DNA of 64,000 bases. It comes from Chryseobacterium sp. 18061 (lineage in GTDB: Bacteria; Pseudomonadota; Gammaproteobacteria; Enterobacterales; Enterobacteriaceae). Position numbers and translations under genes: made by a program. Positions 1-8,889 of the stretch are shown here, piece after piece; the first letter of the stretch is position 1, and each line of letters starts with the position of its first letter. The notes under the pieces are model-generated. The model made no database searches. It had not been told where the DNA came from and saw only the letters and a program-made list of their open reading frames with translations. The stretch is taken from positions 558,001-622,000 of the forward strand of contig CACSKA010000002.1 of the NCBI GenBank assembly GCA_902706205.1. Direction: 5' to 3'.

Positions 1-2
1 TT

Positions 3-2033
3 TGTTATCACCGTAATTACCTGAAAAAGCACCGTTATGACGATGACTGCAATCTGGCGGAAGAAAAAGGCTTCACCAACAACTTCACGGTGAAACCGCT
101 GCAACTGCCTGCCGAACGCACGATCCTGTGTGTCTCTCACAGTCAAAACACCTTTGATAAAGATTTTGTCCTCGGTAGCAGCCAGGCCATGGAGACGACG
201 CTGGATGAGTGGGTCAGCGACCCGATGCTCAAAACCTGGTATCACAGTTTGCATAATGCAGCACACGGGCAGAGCCTCAACTGGAGCCACGTCGATCAGT
301 TTGTGGTAATCAATCTTGATAAGCGTGAAGACCGTTTGCAGCACATTCGAAACGAGCTAAGCCTGCTCGGCGTACCGGCGGAGAAAATCACCCGTCTGAG
401 TGCCGTGGAAGAGAGACATGGCGAGAGTGGACGCCGCCAGTCGCACCTGCGGGCGCTTCAAATGGCGCAGGAGAAAGGCTGGAAAAACTATCTGCTGCTC
501 GAAGATGACGCCGTCATTCTGAAGCAGGAAAAACATATTCAGGCGCTGAAAAAACTGCTGAATGCCTTACCGGTCCTGCCGTGGGAAGTGATTTTACTGG
601 GTGCCAACGTTCAGACCGGCAGCGAGCTGAAGAGCTTTGATAACCTGGTGCGCGCCAGCAGCTGCGATCATATCTGCGCCTATCTGGTTAACGGCCCTTC
701 TTACACCACGCTGCTGCGTCAGATGCAGGAAGACCTTTCCACCACCCTCGAAGAACAGTGGCAGCCGCTGCTTCGCCAGGGAAAATGGCTGGCCTTTTAT
801 CCGAGCGTTGCTTACCAGAAGCCTGGCATCAGTGACATTACCGGCGAATACAGCGACATGACTCAGCACTATTTTAGTCGCCTGCCGCGTAATACCGACA
901 GCATGACAAAAACCGCGCCAGCTGAACAAATGCTCAGTAAGACCATTGGCTTCTTTATGGAAACGGCTTTCCATTACCAGGTCTATAAACCGCTGCTGGA
1001 GGTGCTGCTGGCTCAGGGCTATCAGTGCGAATTATTAATCAACGACCGGACGCCGAAGGAATTTATTCACGAGATGCAGGACTGCCTGTCATCGCTGGGT
1101 AACACTCAGCTGCGCGGCAGCTTGCTGTCGAAAGTGGCCGAGCGTCGGCAGAAATATGGTTGCCTTGTCAGCCCTTATTATTCGCCGGTAATAAACGGCC
1201 TGGCCGAGGTTCACGTGCGCGCCATGTACGGCCTGGCAAAAGAGGAATGGAACCACGCCTGGTGGAACACGTTCTATCAGCACATTCTTTGCTACAGTCA
1301 CCACTCACAGCAGGCGCTGAATATTAACGGCAGCGCGGTTCTTGTCGGTAATCCCCGCTTCGATGCCTGGCACAATCAGCTATTCGAACGGGAGCTCCCG
1401 GCATCGCTCAGAATCGATCCGGCGAAGCCCACGCTGCTGTATGCCCCGACTTATGGTGCTCTCAGCTCGATCCCACACTGGGCGGAGAAGCTGCATAACC
1501 TTAGCCATCAGTACAATGTGATTACCAAACTCCATCACGCCACGCTGTGCCGCGCGGAAGAGAAATCCTCTCTGAGCCTGGTCAAACGGTATCTGAAACG
1601 TTATGTCAGCGAACATCAGCACACCCTGGCCCTGCTGGAAAAAGCAGACTTCGTGATAACCGACAACAGCGGCTTCATCTTCGATGCCATTCATGCCGGG
1701 AAGCGCACTATCCTGCTGAACTGGGAAGGAATGGACGAGCTATTAAAAGACGGGGCCAGCTATTCCACGGCCAACAGCGCAGATCAAAAGATTCGGGAAA
1801 TCTTGCCCAACGCGGGAAATATCGAAACGCTGGTAACTTTGCTGAAAGCGGAAACGCGCTGGTCTGCAATGGATAATGCGATGCAGGAATGTCGGGAATA
1901 TTATTGCGATGCGTTCCTCGATGGCCAGGCGGCAGCCCGTGCGGCGAAAGTGATAACTAACGCGCTTGAGCAATCATCGACGTCTGGGCATAACACCCTG
2001 TTAGCCAGCATTCAAAAGAAATTATTTAGCTAA
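3..2033 (+). CDS. Two-domain glycosyltransferase (GT25-like plus CDP-glycerol glycerophosphotransferase-like), 5' truncated
   Basis: The reading frame is open from the first bases of the window, so the true start lies upstream; an internal GTG at 90 is probably not the start. The first part contains a GT25-like (LPS-type) glycosyltransferase segment: FVVINLDKREDR, then an acidic LLLEDDAVI motif that would bind the metal/sugar nucleotide. The last third resembles the CDP-glycerol:polyol glycerophosphotransferase fold (VLVGNPRFDAW, LLYAPTYG, FVITDNSGFIFDAIHAGK). It probably builds a surface polysaccharide or LPS decoration in the cytoplasm. No other glycan gene is visible on the right side, so the cluster, if any, lies to the left. 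The fold assignment is good; the substrate is unknown. Confidence 0.75.
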   Translation, partial: CYHRNYLKKHRYDDDCNLAEEKGFTNNFTVKPLQLPAERTILCVSHSQNTFDKDFVLGSSQAMETTLDEWVSDPMLKTWYHSLHNAAHGQSLNWSHVDQFVVINLDKREDRLQHIRNELSLLGVPAEKITRLSAVEERHGESGRRQSHLRALQMAQEKGWKNYLLLEDDAVILKQEKHIQALKKLLNALPVLPWEVILLGANVQTGSELKSFDNLVRASSCDHICAYLVNGPSYTTLLRQMQEDLSTTLEEQWQPLLRQGKWLAFYPSVAYQKPGISDITGEYSDMTQHYFSRLPRNTDSMTKTAPAEQMLSKTIGFFMETAFHYQVYKPLLEVLLAQGYQCELLINDRTPKEFIHEMQDCLSSLGNTQLRGSLLSKVAERRQKYGCLVSPYYSPVINGLAEVHVRAMYGLAKEEWNHAWWNTFYQHILCYSHHSQQALNINGSAVLVGNPRFDAWHNQLFERELPASLRIDPAKPTLLYAPTYGALSSIPHWAEKLHNLSHQYNVITKLHHATLCRAEEKSSLSLVKRYLKRYVSEHQHTLALLEKADFVITDNSGFIFDAIHAGKRTILLNWEGMDELLKDGASYSTANSADQKIREILPNAGNIETLVTLLKAETRWSAMDNAMQECREYYCDAFLDGQAAARAAKVITNALEQSSTSGHNTLLASIQKKLFS

Positions 2034-2034
2034 A

Positions 2035-2070
2035 AATAACGCCCTTCAATGCAGAATGAAGGGCGTTATT
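2035..2070. terminator. Bidirectional intrinsic terminator
   Basis: A perfect 14-bp stem (AATAACGCCCTTCA with its complement TGAAGGGCGTTATT) and an 8-nt loop sit between two convergent genes. A/T runs lie on both sides, so it can end transcription from both the glycosyltransferase and the EAL gene. Confidence 0.85.
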
Positions 2071-2071
2071 A

Positions 2072-2890
2072 TTACGCGTCAGTTTCGCTATTCTCGTCTA
2101 CATCAGGCTCGAAAACTTCGTCATCTGCATATTTTTCGAGGAACATTTCTTTTGTTATCGGGCGCGAGAATAAATACCCTTGTCCAAGCGACACATTCTC
2201 TTTCAGCAGGAATGAAACCTGCTGTAAAGTTTCAATCCCTTCCGCAATCACTTTAATATTATTACGGTGAGCTTCAAGAATAATTTCCCGGGTTTCATTC
2301 AGGCGACTTTTGGCCATCAAACGGCGATCCAGCTTAATATAGTCAGCTTGCCATGCATTATTTTTAAGCTCCAGCATTAACAAACTATAAATATCACCCC
2401 AGGCAATAGTAAAGCCATGCTCTTTGAGCGTTCTCAGATTAGTAATCATCTGTTGAGTCAGAATGGCATCTTCACCCGTTATCTCCAGAATAATCTGTGG
2501 CGGAGAAATGGAGTAACGTGCCGCCTGCGCAATCACTAGCTCGGAATAGTCAGCCCGCAATAACTCTGTTTTAGAGATATTGATGTTATAGAGCCTGTCG
2601 TCATCGGTCTCAGGGAAGTAGCGGTTGATGTACTCGAATGACTCGTTGACCAGGTAGTGCCCGAGGTTAACGATGCCAGTGCCATGGCGCTCAAGGCTCG
2701 CGATAAACCGGAACGGAAGAATAGTTTCCCGCAGGTATTGCCCACGAATGAGGATTTCTCCGCCGGTACATTTGAACAACGAGAGATCAAACAGCGGCTG
2801 GAACCAAATATCAACAGGGTAAGGCTTCTGATTGTTAGATATTCGTTTGATAATGATGTCAGATATTATTTTTTCGCGGGATTCGTTCAT
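2072..2890 (-). CDS. EAL-domain protein with a degenerate catalytic loop
   Basis: A 272-residue stand-alone EAL domain with no membrane segment or GGDEF partner. Several c-di-GMP phosphodiesterase positions are visible: the EAL-equivalent Glu in GGEILIRG, Asn in YNINIS, Glu in ILEITGED, Lys in IKLDRRL, Glu in IAEGIET, and Gln in GQGYLFSRP. However, the loop that normally reads DDFGTGYSSL is replaced by WGDIYSLL, with one metal-binding Asp and the FGTG segment gone. This suggests lost or strongly reduced hydrolysis and a binding or regulatory role, as in other degenerate EAL proteins. It converges with the upstream glycosyltransferase and shares its terminator. Confidence 0.85.
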   Translation of the reverse strand: MNESREKIISDIIIKRISNNQKPYPVDIWFQPLFDLSLFKCTGGEILIRGQYLRETILPFRFIASLERHGTGIVNLGHYLVNESFEYINRYFPETDDDRLYNINISKTELLRADYSELVIAQAARYSISPPQIILEITGEDAILTQQMITNLRTLKEHGFTIAWGDIYSLLMLELKNNAWQADYIKLDRRLMAKSRLNETREIILEAHRNNIKVIAEGIETLQQVSFLLKENVSLGQGYLFSRPITKEMFLEKYADDEVFEPDVDENSETDA

Positions 2891-3122
2891 TATATAAAAT
2901 TTCGCTGCGGGAATATTCTTAGTGTGGAAAGATAAATTGATTATGCTGAAATACTAAACTTAATGCCATGGGAGCGCAAGTTTTAAACTCACTGTAAGTG
3001 TAAGGGAGATAAGATGGGTATATTTAGCCATCGGTAAAATTTATTTTAAATAAATCTCACCATTGACAAACATTGATATTAAGACGGTCTTAATAAAAAG
3101 GAGGGATAACACTATGTAGTAA

Positions 3123-3146
3123 GACGCCCCGATCATTCGGGACGTC
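3123..3146 (-). terminator. Hairpin downstream of the AI-2E family gene
   Basis: An inverted repeat, GACGCCCCGA with TCGGGACGTC and a short loop, lies just beyond the stop of the minus-strand transporter gene. The T-run that follows is weak, so termination may be partial. Confidence 0.55.
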
Positions 3147-3157
3147 CGGAAAATCAA

Positions 3158-4267
3158 TTACTGTGATGCGTTCTCAATTGACGCCTTCTTCAGACCTTCA
3201 TTTACCCAGGCCATAAAGATGAGATAGCCAATAGACAGCAGCGTTGCGCCGATGAACATCCCCAGAATACCGTTGGTCGCCATGCCGCCCAGCGCGCCGA
3301 GCAGTACGACAGGCATTGGCACATCAACGCCACGGCCCAGTAGCATTGGCTTAAGCACGTTGTCGACCATGCCTGCCACAATCAACAGCACGGTATAAAC
3401 AACATTCATTGCTGTACCGTGGTCACCCGTCAACCACATGATGGCGATTGCCGGCAAACTCACCAGCAGAACCGGAACCTGTGCAATACCGAGGATAAGC
3501 GCAGCAACGAAGAAGATACCTACCGCCGGAATGCCGGCCAGCGCCATGATAATACCTACCAGCAAAGACTGAATCAGTGCCACACCAATGACACCCTGAG
3601 CAACAGCACGAATCGTACCGGTACAGAGTTTGATCAGTTCAACACCTTTTCTTTCATCGGTGATGCGCATCGCGATACGCGTCGCGCTATTAGCCCCTGC
3701 GCTACCCATGGCCATCATGATGCCCGCAGCGATAAAGGAAATAATGAATCCGAACAGACCGCCACCCATACTTGCCAGTACCGCAAGCACCAGCTTGGCC
3801 GCGTGGGCAACTTGAGTGTGGTACGTGCTGATGAGGCCAGGTAAATCTGTCGACGCTTTTAACCATAAAGCGTAAATCTTGTCGCCGATCACAGGAATAG
3901 TCCCGATACTTGGTTTTGGTGGTGGAATAACCAAGTGAGTTTGGGAAGCTTGTGCAATCAGAGTCGTGGCGCTTTCGCCCAAAGACGTGACCATGATAAT
4001 GGTCGGCACGACAATGAGCAGTATGCCAAGCAGCACCAGAATGACGGAGGCCCAACCCTGCTTACCCCCCAGACGTTTAGCAAAATACTGATGCAGCGGA
4101 TACAGCGTCACCGCCAGAATCAGCCCCCACATAATGACATTGAGGAAGGGGGAGAAAACGGTAAAACAGAAAGAAGCCAGCGCCAGGATAAGTCCAAACT
4201 TAATGAACATATCCAGAAATCTGGTTACGAGTCTTCTTTCAATGGTAATTAAATCATTACTTTCCAT
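3158..4267 (-). CDS. AI-2E family (YdiK/UPF0118-like) inner-membrane transporter
   Basis: About 369 residues with several hydrophobic segments (for example ILALASFCFTVFSPFLNVI and WASVILVLLGILLIVVPTI) and the family-typical IPVIG motif also seen in E. coli YdiK. Members export diverse small molecules or ions, and the substrate here cannot be read from sequence. I chose the ATG at 4267 because a GGAAGA ribosome-binding site precedes it. The longer frame starting at 4351 adds a polar 28-residue leader with a weaker site. It is monocistronic, with a hairpin downstream. Confidence 0.8.
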   Translation of the reverse strand: MESNDLITIERRLVTRFLDMFIKFGLILALASFCFTVFSPFLNVIMWGLILAVTLYPLHQYFAKRLGGKQGWASVILVLLGILLIVVPTIIMVTSLGESATTLIAQASQTHLVIPPPKPSIGTIPVIGDKIYALWLKASTDLPGLISTYHTQVAHAAKLVLAVLASMGGGLFGFIISFIAAGIMMAMGSAGANSATRIAMRITDERKGVELIKLCTGTIRAVAQGVIGVALIQSLLVGIIMALAGIPAVGIFFVAALILGIAQVPVLLVSLPAIAIMWLTGDHGTAMNVVYTVLLIVAGMVDNVLKPMLLGRGVDVPMPVVLLGALGGMATNGILGMFIGATLLSIGYLIFMAWVNEGLKKASIENASQ

Positions 4268-4429
4268 AAGGGGTTCTTCCAGTGGCAATTGATATTCATC
4301 GCCTGCTTGGCGAGTGAAAAACGAATTATTATAGTGGAGTGGTGGAAGCAATAAATCCAGAAAGTTATTTAAAAATAAAAAAACACTTCATGAAATGAGT
4401 GGGGAATTCCACCAGCGAATACTTTCCCT

Positions 4430-4468
4430 TTATAAAAACAAAGCGCCATCCGATGAAGGATAGCGCTT
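4430..4468 (-). terminator. Intrinsic terminator of the small repeat-protein gene
   Basis: The stem AAGCGCCATCC / GGATAGCGCTT (one C-A mismatch) is followed on the minus strand by a T-rich run (TTTGTTTTTAT). It lies about 40 bases beyond the stop of the gene at 4510-4809. Confidence 0.75.
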
Positions 4469-4509
4469 AGGTGACTGCCAGAATGCCTTGTGTTAAGGAA
4501 CCTGGAGAA

Positions 4510-4809
4510 TCAGTTGTGTCCAGTAACAGCTGCTGCGGCAACAGGGTTGTCAGAACCCGCAACTACTGCTGTGCGCGCGACAGGATGCGAGCCGCCAGAG
4601 GTTGCTACTGCCATCTCAGCTGGATGGTCAGAAGACACAACTGCTGCTCCGCGGGCAACAGAGTGTTCGCCGTTACCGCCGGTCGCTGCAGTCATTGCGA
4701 CAGGATGGTCAGATGATGCCACGGCGGTTGTTCTTGCGATCGGGTGATTACCCGCAAAAGCAGAGAGGCTCACGGTAGCAAATGTTAAAGCCAGAATAAT
4801 TTTTTTCAT
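4510..4809 (-). CDS. Small secreted protein built of six ~13-residue repeats
   Basis: 99 residues. The N-terminus MKKIILALTFATVSLSAFA is a classic Sec signal peptide with an AFA cleavage site. The mature ~80 residues consist almost entirely of six tandem copies of a 13-14 residue unit starting [GDES]-[HN]-[PS]-[VIA]-[AE], such as GNHPIAR, SDHPVAM, GEHSVAR, SDHPAEM, GSHPVAR and SDNPVAA, separated by small residues (A, V, T, S, G). There are no cysteines. An AGAGG ribosome-binding site precedes the ATG at 4809, and a strong terminator follows. I do not recognise the family. The regular His/Asn-Pro spacing could bind metal or form a small beta structure in the periplasm, but that is speculation. 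Confidence 0.7.
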   Translation of the reverse strand: MKKIILALTFATVSLSAFAGNHPIARTTAVASSDHPVAMTAATGGNGEHSVARGAAVVSSDHPAEMAVATSGGSHPVARTAVVAGSDNPVAAAAVTGHN

Positions 4810-5066
4810 AATATTACCTCTGATAAACAAAATATAAATGAGGGCCTGGAGCGATAATCGACATCCCAGTCAGAAACCAATACGCAGCCAAAACGCACCA
4901 AAGGAATTAATTCCGCAGAACCTTCCATCCGTTTTTATAAAGGAAATGCACAGATGAAAACAGATTATTTTTGTTTTAATTTGGACTTTACCAATAAGTT
5001 AATTTTAAACCCCCATCATTTTTTGCCCATTGATTGAAAAAGACTTAAAGGCCGGAATGTGTCAAT

Positions 5067-5334
5067 TTGGTTCTACAACACAAGTACGCGTTGACCCAGA
5101 CTGCTGTAACGAAGAAGCGCGGGGGAAACATCCAACAGGTATGTCGCTGCCTGTCGCTCACGCGCCGTGCATTTTACGCCCGGAGTGGTCAGCCAGCCCT
5201 CAGAGCCGATGTGCTTATGCTGCATGCGGCGGCTAAACATATTCATGCTGAAATGAATGCTATATATGGCAGTCGGCGCATGTGTATTGCGTTGCGCGAA
5301 TAAGGTTTTAACGTTGGCCGATACCGTGTCCGCT
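5067..5334 (+). pseudogene. IS3-family transposase (OrfB) fragment
   Basis: Translation gives an OrfB N-terminal segment (VCRCLSLTRRAFYAR, HAEMNAIYGSRRM), then an in-frame stop at about 5300. Homology continues in the same frame as GFNVGRYRVR, a typical IS3-family OrfB motif. No rest of the transposase or terminal inverted repeats are visible. It is a dead remnant between the repeat-protein gene and the end of the nas operon. Confidence 0.75.
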
Positions 5335-5371
5335 TTAATTGACCATTATTCCCGCGCCTCGGTATCGGATA

Positions 5372-6226
5372 TTAATTAGTGAGGAGGGCATATTCAGGGC
5401 TGTCCATTTGCGGAAAAGTCATCTCAGGCAGTCCGGCAATCGGACGGTACATTCCGACCACATCCCCAATGATTAACAGAGCCGGCGACTCGACATGCTC
5501 TTGCGCAATGATTTCTCCTAATGCATCCAGGGTGCTCGTCAGCACACGCTGCTGTGGCTGCGTCCCGCGTTCAATCACCGCCACGGGCGTTGAGCCAGGT
5601 AATCCATGAGCGATCAATCGCTGACTGAGCACAGGACTGGTGGCGATGCCCATATAAAATACCAGCGTTTGGCGCGCCGCCGCCAATACGGACCAGTCAA
5701 CGTCCGGCTCCCCATCGGTGCCATGACCAGTGACAAACCTGACTGACTGCGCCAGATGTCGGTGGGTGAGTGGAATACCACTGGCGGCAGCACACCCCAT
5801 CGCTGCCGTAATACCGGGCACAATGTGACACACAATACCCTGCTGTTGGCAGTAGGCCATCTCTTCCCCACCCCGCCCAAAGATGAACGGATCACCGCCT
5901 TTCAGACGCACCACTCGGTGCCCCGCCAGCGCAAGATCAACCAACAACAGATTGATTTCGTTCTGCCCAAGGCGATGATTACAGGGTGATTTTCCGGCAT
6001 CGATCTGCAATGCATTGTCCGGTATAAGCGCCAGCACCGCATCAGACACCAGTCGGTCATAGACCACGACATCCGCCTGCTGAATGACGCGCAGCGCTTT
6101 TAGGGTCAAAAGTTCAACATCACCCGGCCCCGCCCCCACCAGCCAGACCTCTCCCCGGAACACCGGACTGCGTTGGTTTGCCAGAGTCATCATTTGCGCT
6201 ATCGGTAACATGTCGCGAGTATTCAT
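5372..6226 (-). CDS. cobA: Uroporphyrinogen-III C-methyltransferase (SUMT)
   Basis: 284 residues. It catalyses two SAM-dependent methylations of uroporphyrinogen III to precorrin-2, the siroheme precursor. Family motifs are clear: VWLVGAGPGDVELLTLKA (SAM site), VVYDRLV, RLKGGDPFIFGRGGEE and VPGITAAMGCAAASGIPLTHR. It lacks the CysG dehydrogenase/ferrochelatase half. Its ATG overlaps the nasA stop (ATGA), so it is the last gene of the nas operon. This fits the need for siroheme in the nitrite reductase encoded upstream. Confidence 0.93.
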   Translation of the reverse strand: MNTRDMLPIAQMMTLANQRSPVFRGEVWLVGAGPGDVELLTLKALRVIQQADVVVYDRLVSDAVLALIPDNALQIDAGKSPCNHRLGQNEINLLLVDLALAGHRVVRLKGGDPFIFGRGGEEMAYCQQQGIVCHIVPGITAAMGCAAASGIPLTHRHLAQSVRFVTGHGTDGEPDVDWSVLAAARQTLVFYMGIATSPVLSQRLIAHGLPGSTPVAVIERGTQPQQRVLTSTLDALGEIIAQEHVESPALLIIGDVVGMYRPIAGLPEMTFPQMDSPEYALLTN

Positions 6227-8889
6227 TGATGTTCCCCCGTCGTCAGCGTGGCCATATGGCCGGCAATAATCTTTTTAAGTTCAGGAATGCATGAGCCACA
6301 GTTGGTGCCACATTTCAGCTTTGCGCCAAGCTGTTGTGCACTGCTGCACCCTTGTCGAACAGCTTCGACAATCTGTGTTTCACCCACAGCAAAGCAACTG
6401 CAAATCATCGCGCCTGTCGGGGGTTTATCGCTTCCGGCGATCCCTGCCAAGAGGGCCAGACGTTGTTGTGCGGTATCAGGTGCCTGCATGAACGCAGACA
6501 GTACCGCCTGTCGGTCCGGTAATAACGGCTTGCGGCGCGCGTAAAATGCCAGCTGCAGTTCACCCTGCGCCCAGACAAGCAGATTGAATCCGTCATCGCC
6601 CATACGCGCGACCTGACATATTTTGCCGTCCGTTGAGTAATGCTCATTCAGCCACGCCATCCAGTCGTCAGGGAGCGATGAGTCGGCCAGCGTAAAATGC
6701 GTCACGCCAGGTTGGGTAATCAGGCTCCAGTACGCGGTGGCGGGCGGCATGATACCGTCACCCCGAATAAACAATTCAGCATGCCATGCCGCTTTCCATT
6801 TCAGGAGCTTGACCGGCATATGTTTGCTTTCAGGCTGACCTGACAGGGGATCAGTCAGCGGGGCAATCAGTGCGTCCACTCTGGCTTGCTGGCTGAATCG
6901 ACTGCTCCAGTGGATCGGCACAAAAATGCTGCCTCGCGGCTGAAGATTATCGGGTTGTGCGCGCAGGAGCAGCCAGCCGTAGGCTGAGGAAATACGCACC
7001 AAATCGCCACGCGTCACGCCTGGTGCATCATCCGGGTGAAACTGACAATACGGCTCGCTGATATGCTGCATCAGACGCACTGATTTCCCGGTGCGCGTCA
7101 TCGTATGCCACTGGTCACGGACTCTGCCGCTGTTCATCAACAACGGATATGCCGCTGTCGGTTGATTGGCTGGCAGCCGAGGCGTGATGGCGACCAGTCG
7201 CGCTTTACCGTCGGCGTGAAAGAAGGCTTTATCGGTAAACAGACGAGGTGTGCCCTGTGGGCTGGCGGCATTCACCGGCCACTGTATCGGCTGCAGTGCA
7301 TCCCATTGTTGATTGGACAATTGTGCCAACCCACTGATATCGAACGCACGTTGCCCTGCGTTCTCAAAACCGGACAGCGCCGCGTGCTCGCGGAAAATTT
7401 CGGCCGGATGCTGCCAGGCAAACGCGTCCGCATAACCCAGCCGCTGCGCGACCTGGCTAAGGATCCACCAGTCTGGTTTAGCCTCTCCCGGTGTGGGCAA
7501 AAATGCACGCTGACGTGAAATACAGCGCTCCGAATTCGTCACCGTGCCATTTTTTTCCCCCCAGCCCTGCGCAGGCAGCAGGATATGTGCCGCGCGGGTG
7601 GTGTCGGTTTCACGCATAATGTCAGAGACAATAACCAATGGACAGCGGGCGAGACCGGCACGCACACGGTCGGCATCAGGCAGTGACACCAACGGGTTGG
7701 TACCCATAATCCATACCGCTTTGATTTCTCCACTTTCAATCGCACGAAACAGGTCTACCGCATTAAGTCCCGCAGATTGCGCGACCGTGGTGCTTTGCCA
7801 GAAACGCCCGACCCGATCAATCTCTGCAGGCGTGAAGCCCATATGACACGCCAGTTGATTCGCCAGGCCCCCTACTTCACGTCCACCCATGGCATTCGGC
7901 TGGCCCGTTATCGAAAAGGGTCCGCAACCTTCGCGTCCGATCTGGCCAGTTGCCAGATGCAGATTGATGATAGCGTTGCATTTGTCCACTCCGGAACTGG
8001 ATTGATTGATCCCCATTGAATACAACGTGACCAGTCGTGGGCTGTTGGCAAGCATCTGATAAAACGATTGCAGCTGTGACACCGACAATCCGCAAAAATC
8101 AGCCGTCGTATCGAGCGTCCATGCTTTTGCCGCCAGTAAGGTCTCTTCGGCTCCCTGTGTGTGTTGGCGCAAAAATTCGGCATCCAGTTTTCCACTCTCA
8201 GCCATGGCGTTCAGCGCCCCAGAGAACAGGCCCGCATCGCTACCGGGACGCAATGCCAAATGCAAGTCGGCAATGTCACAGGTTGCCGTATTACGCGGAT
8301 CGATAACGATGATCCGCATTTCCGGGCGCTCGGTTTTAGCTTTCACCAGCCGTTGATACACTACCGGATGCGCCCAGGCGGTATTGGACCCGGTCAGGAT
8401 CACGCAGTCCGCCAACGTTAGATCCTGATAATTACAGGGCACCGCATCGGCACCAAAAGCTCGCTTGTAGCCCACGACGGCGGAGGCCATGCAGAGCCGC
8501 GAATTGGTATCCATATTGCCCGCGCCGATAAATCCCTTCATCAGCTTATTGGCGACGTAATAATCCTCGGTCAGTAGCTGGCCGGAGCCGTAGAATGCAA
8601 CCGCCTGCGGTCCATGCTCGGAGATAACGGCCTGCAATCCCTGCGCAACGGCATCTAATGCCTGATGCCAGCTCACCGGTTGATGGTTTATTTCCGGCTG
8701 TAACAGGCGGCCCTGCAGATCCAATGTTTCGCCTAATGCGCTGCCTTTCACGCACAACCGCCCGTGGTTCGCCGGGTGATGGCGGTCTCCCGTGGCGATA
8801 AAGCCGTGATCCTGCATCTGCATATTGACGCCGCATCCCACGCCACAGTAGGCGCAGGTGGTTTTAACGACCGGGGACTCTGCTTTCAT
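6223..8889 (-). CDS. nasA: Assimilatory nitrate reductase, molybdopterin subunit
   Basis: 888 residues. It reduces nitrate to nitrite in the cytoplasm. The N-terminus carries the [4Fe-4S] motif (CAYCGVGCGV ... GRLCVKG). The Mo-ligand Cys lies in NSRLCMAS. Molybdopterin-guanine-dinucleotide-binding segments follow (VWIMGTNPLVSLPDADR, GWGEKNGTVTNSERCISRQR). The C-terminus has a BFD-like [2Fe-2S] domain (MICSCFAVGE ... KCGTNCGSCIPE), as in Klebsiella-type NasA. The start overlaps the stop of the nitrite reductase gene by 4 nt (ATGA), indicating translational coupling. Confidence 0.95.
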   Translation of the reverse strand: MKAESPVVKTTCAYCGVGCGVNMQMQDHGFIATGDRHHPANHGRLCVKGSALGETLDLQGRLLQPEINHQPVSWHQALDAVAQGLQAVISEHGPQAVAFYGSGQLLTEDYYVANKLMKGFIGAGNMDTNSRLCMASAVVGYKRAFGADAVPCNYQDLTLADCVILTGSNTAWAHPVVYQRLVKAKTERPEMRIIVIDPRNTATCDIADLHLALRPGSDAGLFSGALNAMAESGKLDAEFLRQHTQGAEETLLAAKAWTLDTTADFCGLSVSQLQSFYQMLANSPRLVTLYSMGINQSSSGVDKCNAIINLHLATGQIGREGCGPFSITGQPNAMGGREVGGLANQLACHMGFTPAEIDRVGRFWQSTTVAQSAGLNAVDLFRAIESGEIKAVWIMGTNPLVSLPDADRVRAGLARCPLVIVSDIMRETDTTRAAHILLPAQGWGEKNGTVTNSERCISRQRAFLPTPGEAKPDWWILSQVAQRLGYADAFAWQHPAEIFREHAALSGFENAGQRAFDISGLAQLSNQQWDALQPIQWPVNAASPQGTPRLFTDKAFFHADGKARLVAITPRLPANQPTAAYPLLMNSGRVRDQWHTMTRTGKSVRLMQHISEPYCQFHPDDAPGVTRGDLVRISSAYGWLLLRAQPDNLQPRGSIFVPIHWSSRFSQQARVDALIAPLTDPLSGQPESKHMPVKLLKWKAAWHAELFIRGDGIMPPATAYWSLITQPGVTHFTLADSSLPDDWMAWLNEHYSTDGKICQVARMGDDGFNLLVWAQGELQLAFYARRKPLLPDRQAVLSAFMQAPDTAQQRLALLAGIAGSDKPPTGAMICSCFAVGETQIVEAVRQGCSSAQQLGAKLKCGTNCGSCIPELKKIIAGHMATLTTGEHQ

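Noticed and set aside
3419-3844. 141-codon plus-strand ORF
   Set aside because: Antisense to the AI-2E family gene; composition is typical of a shadow frame.
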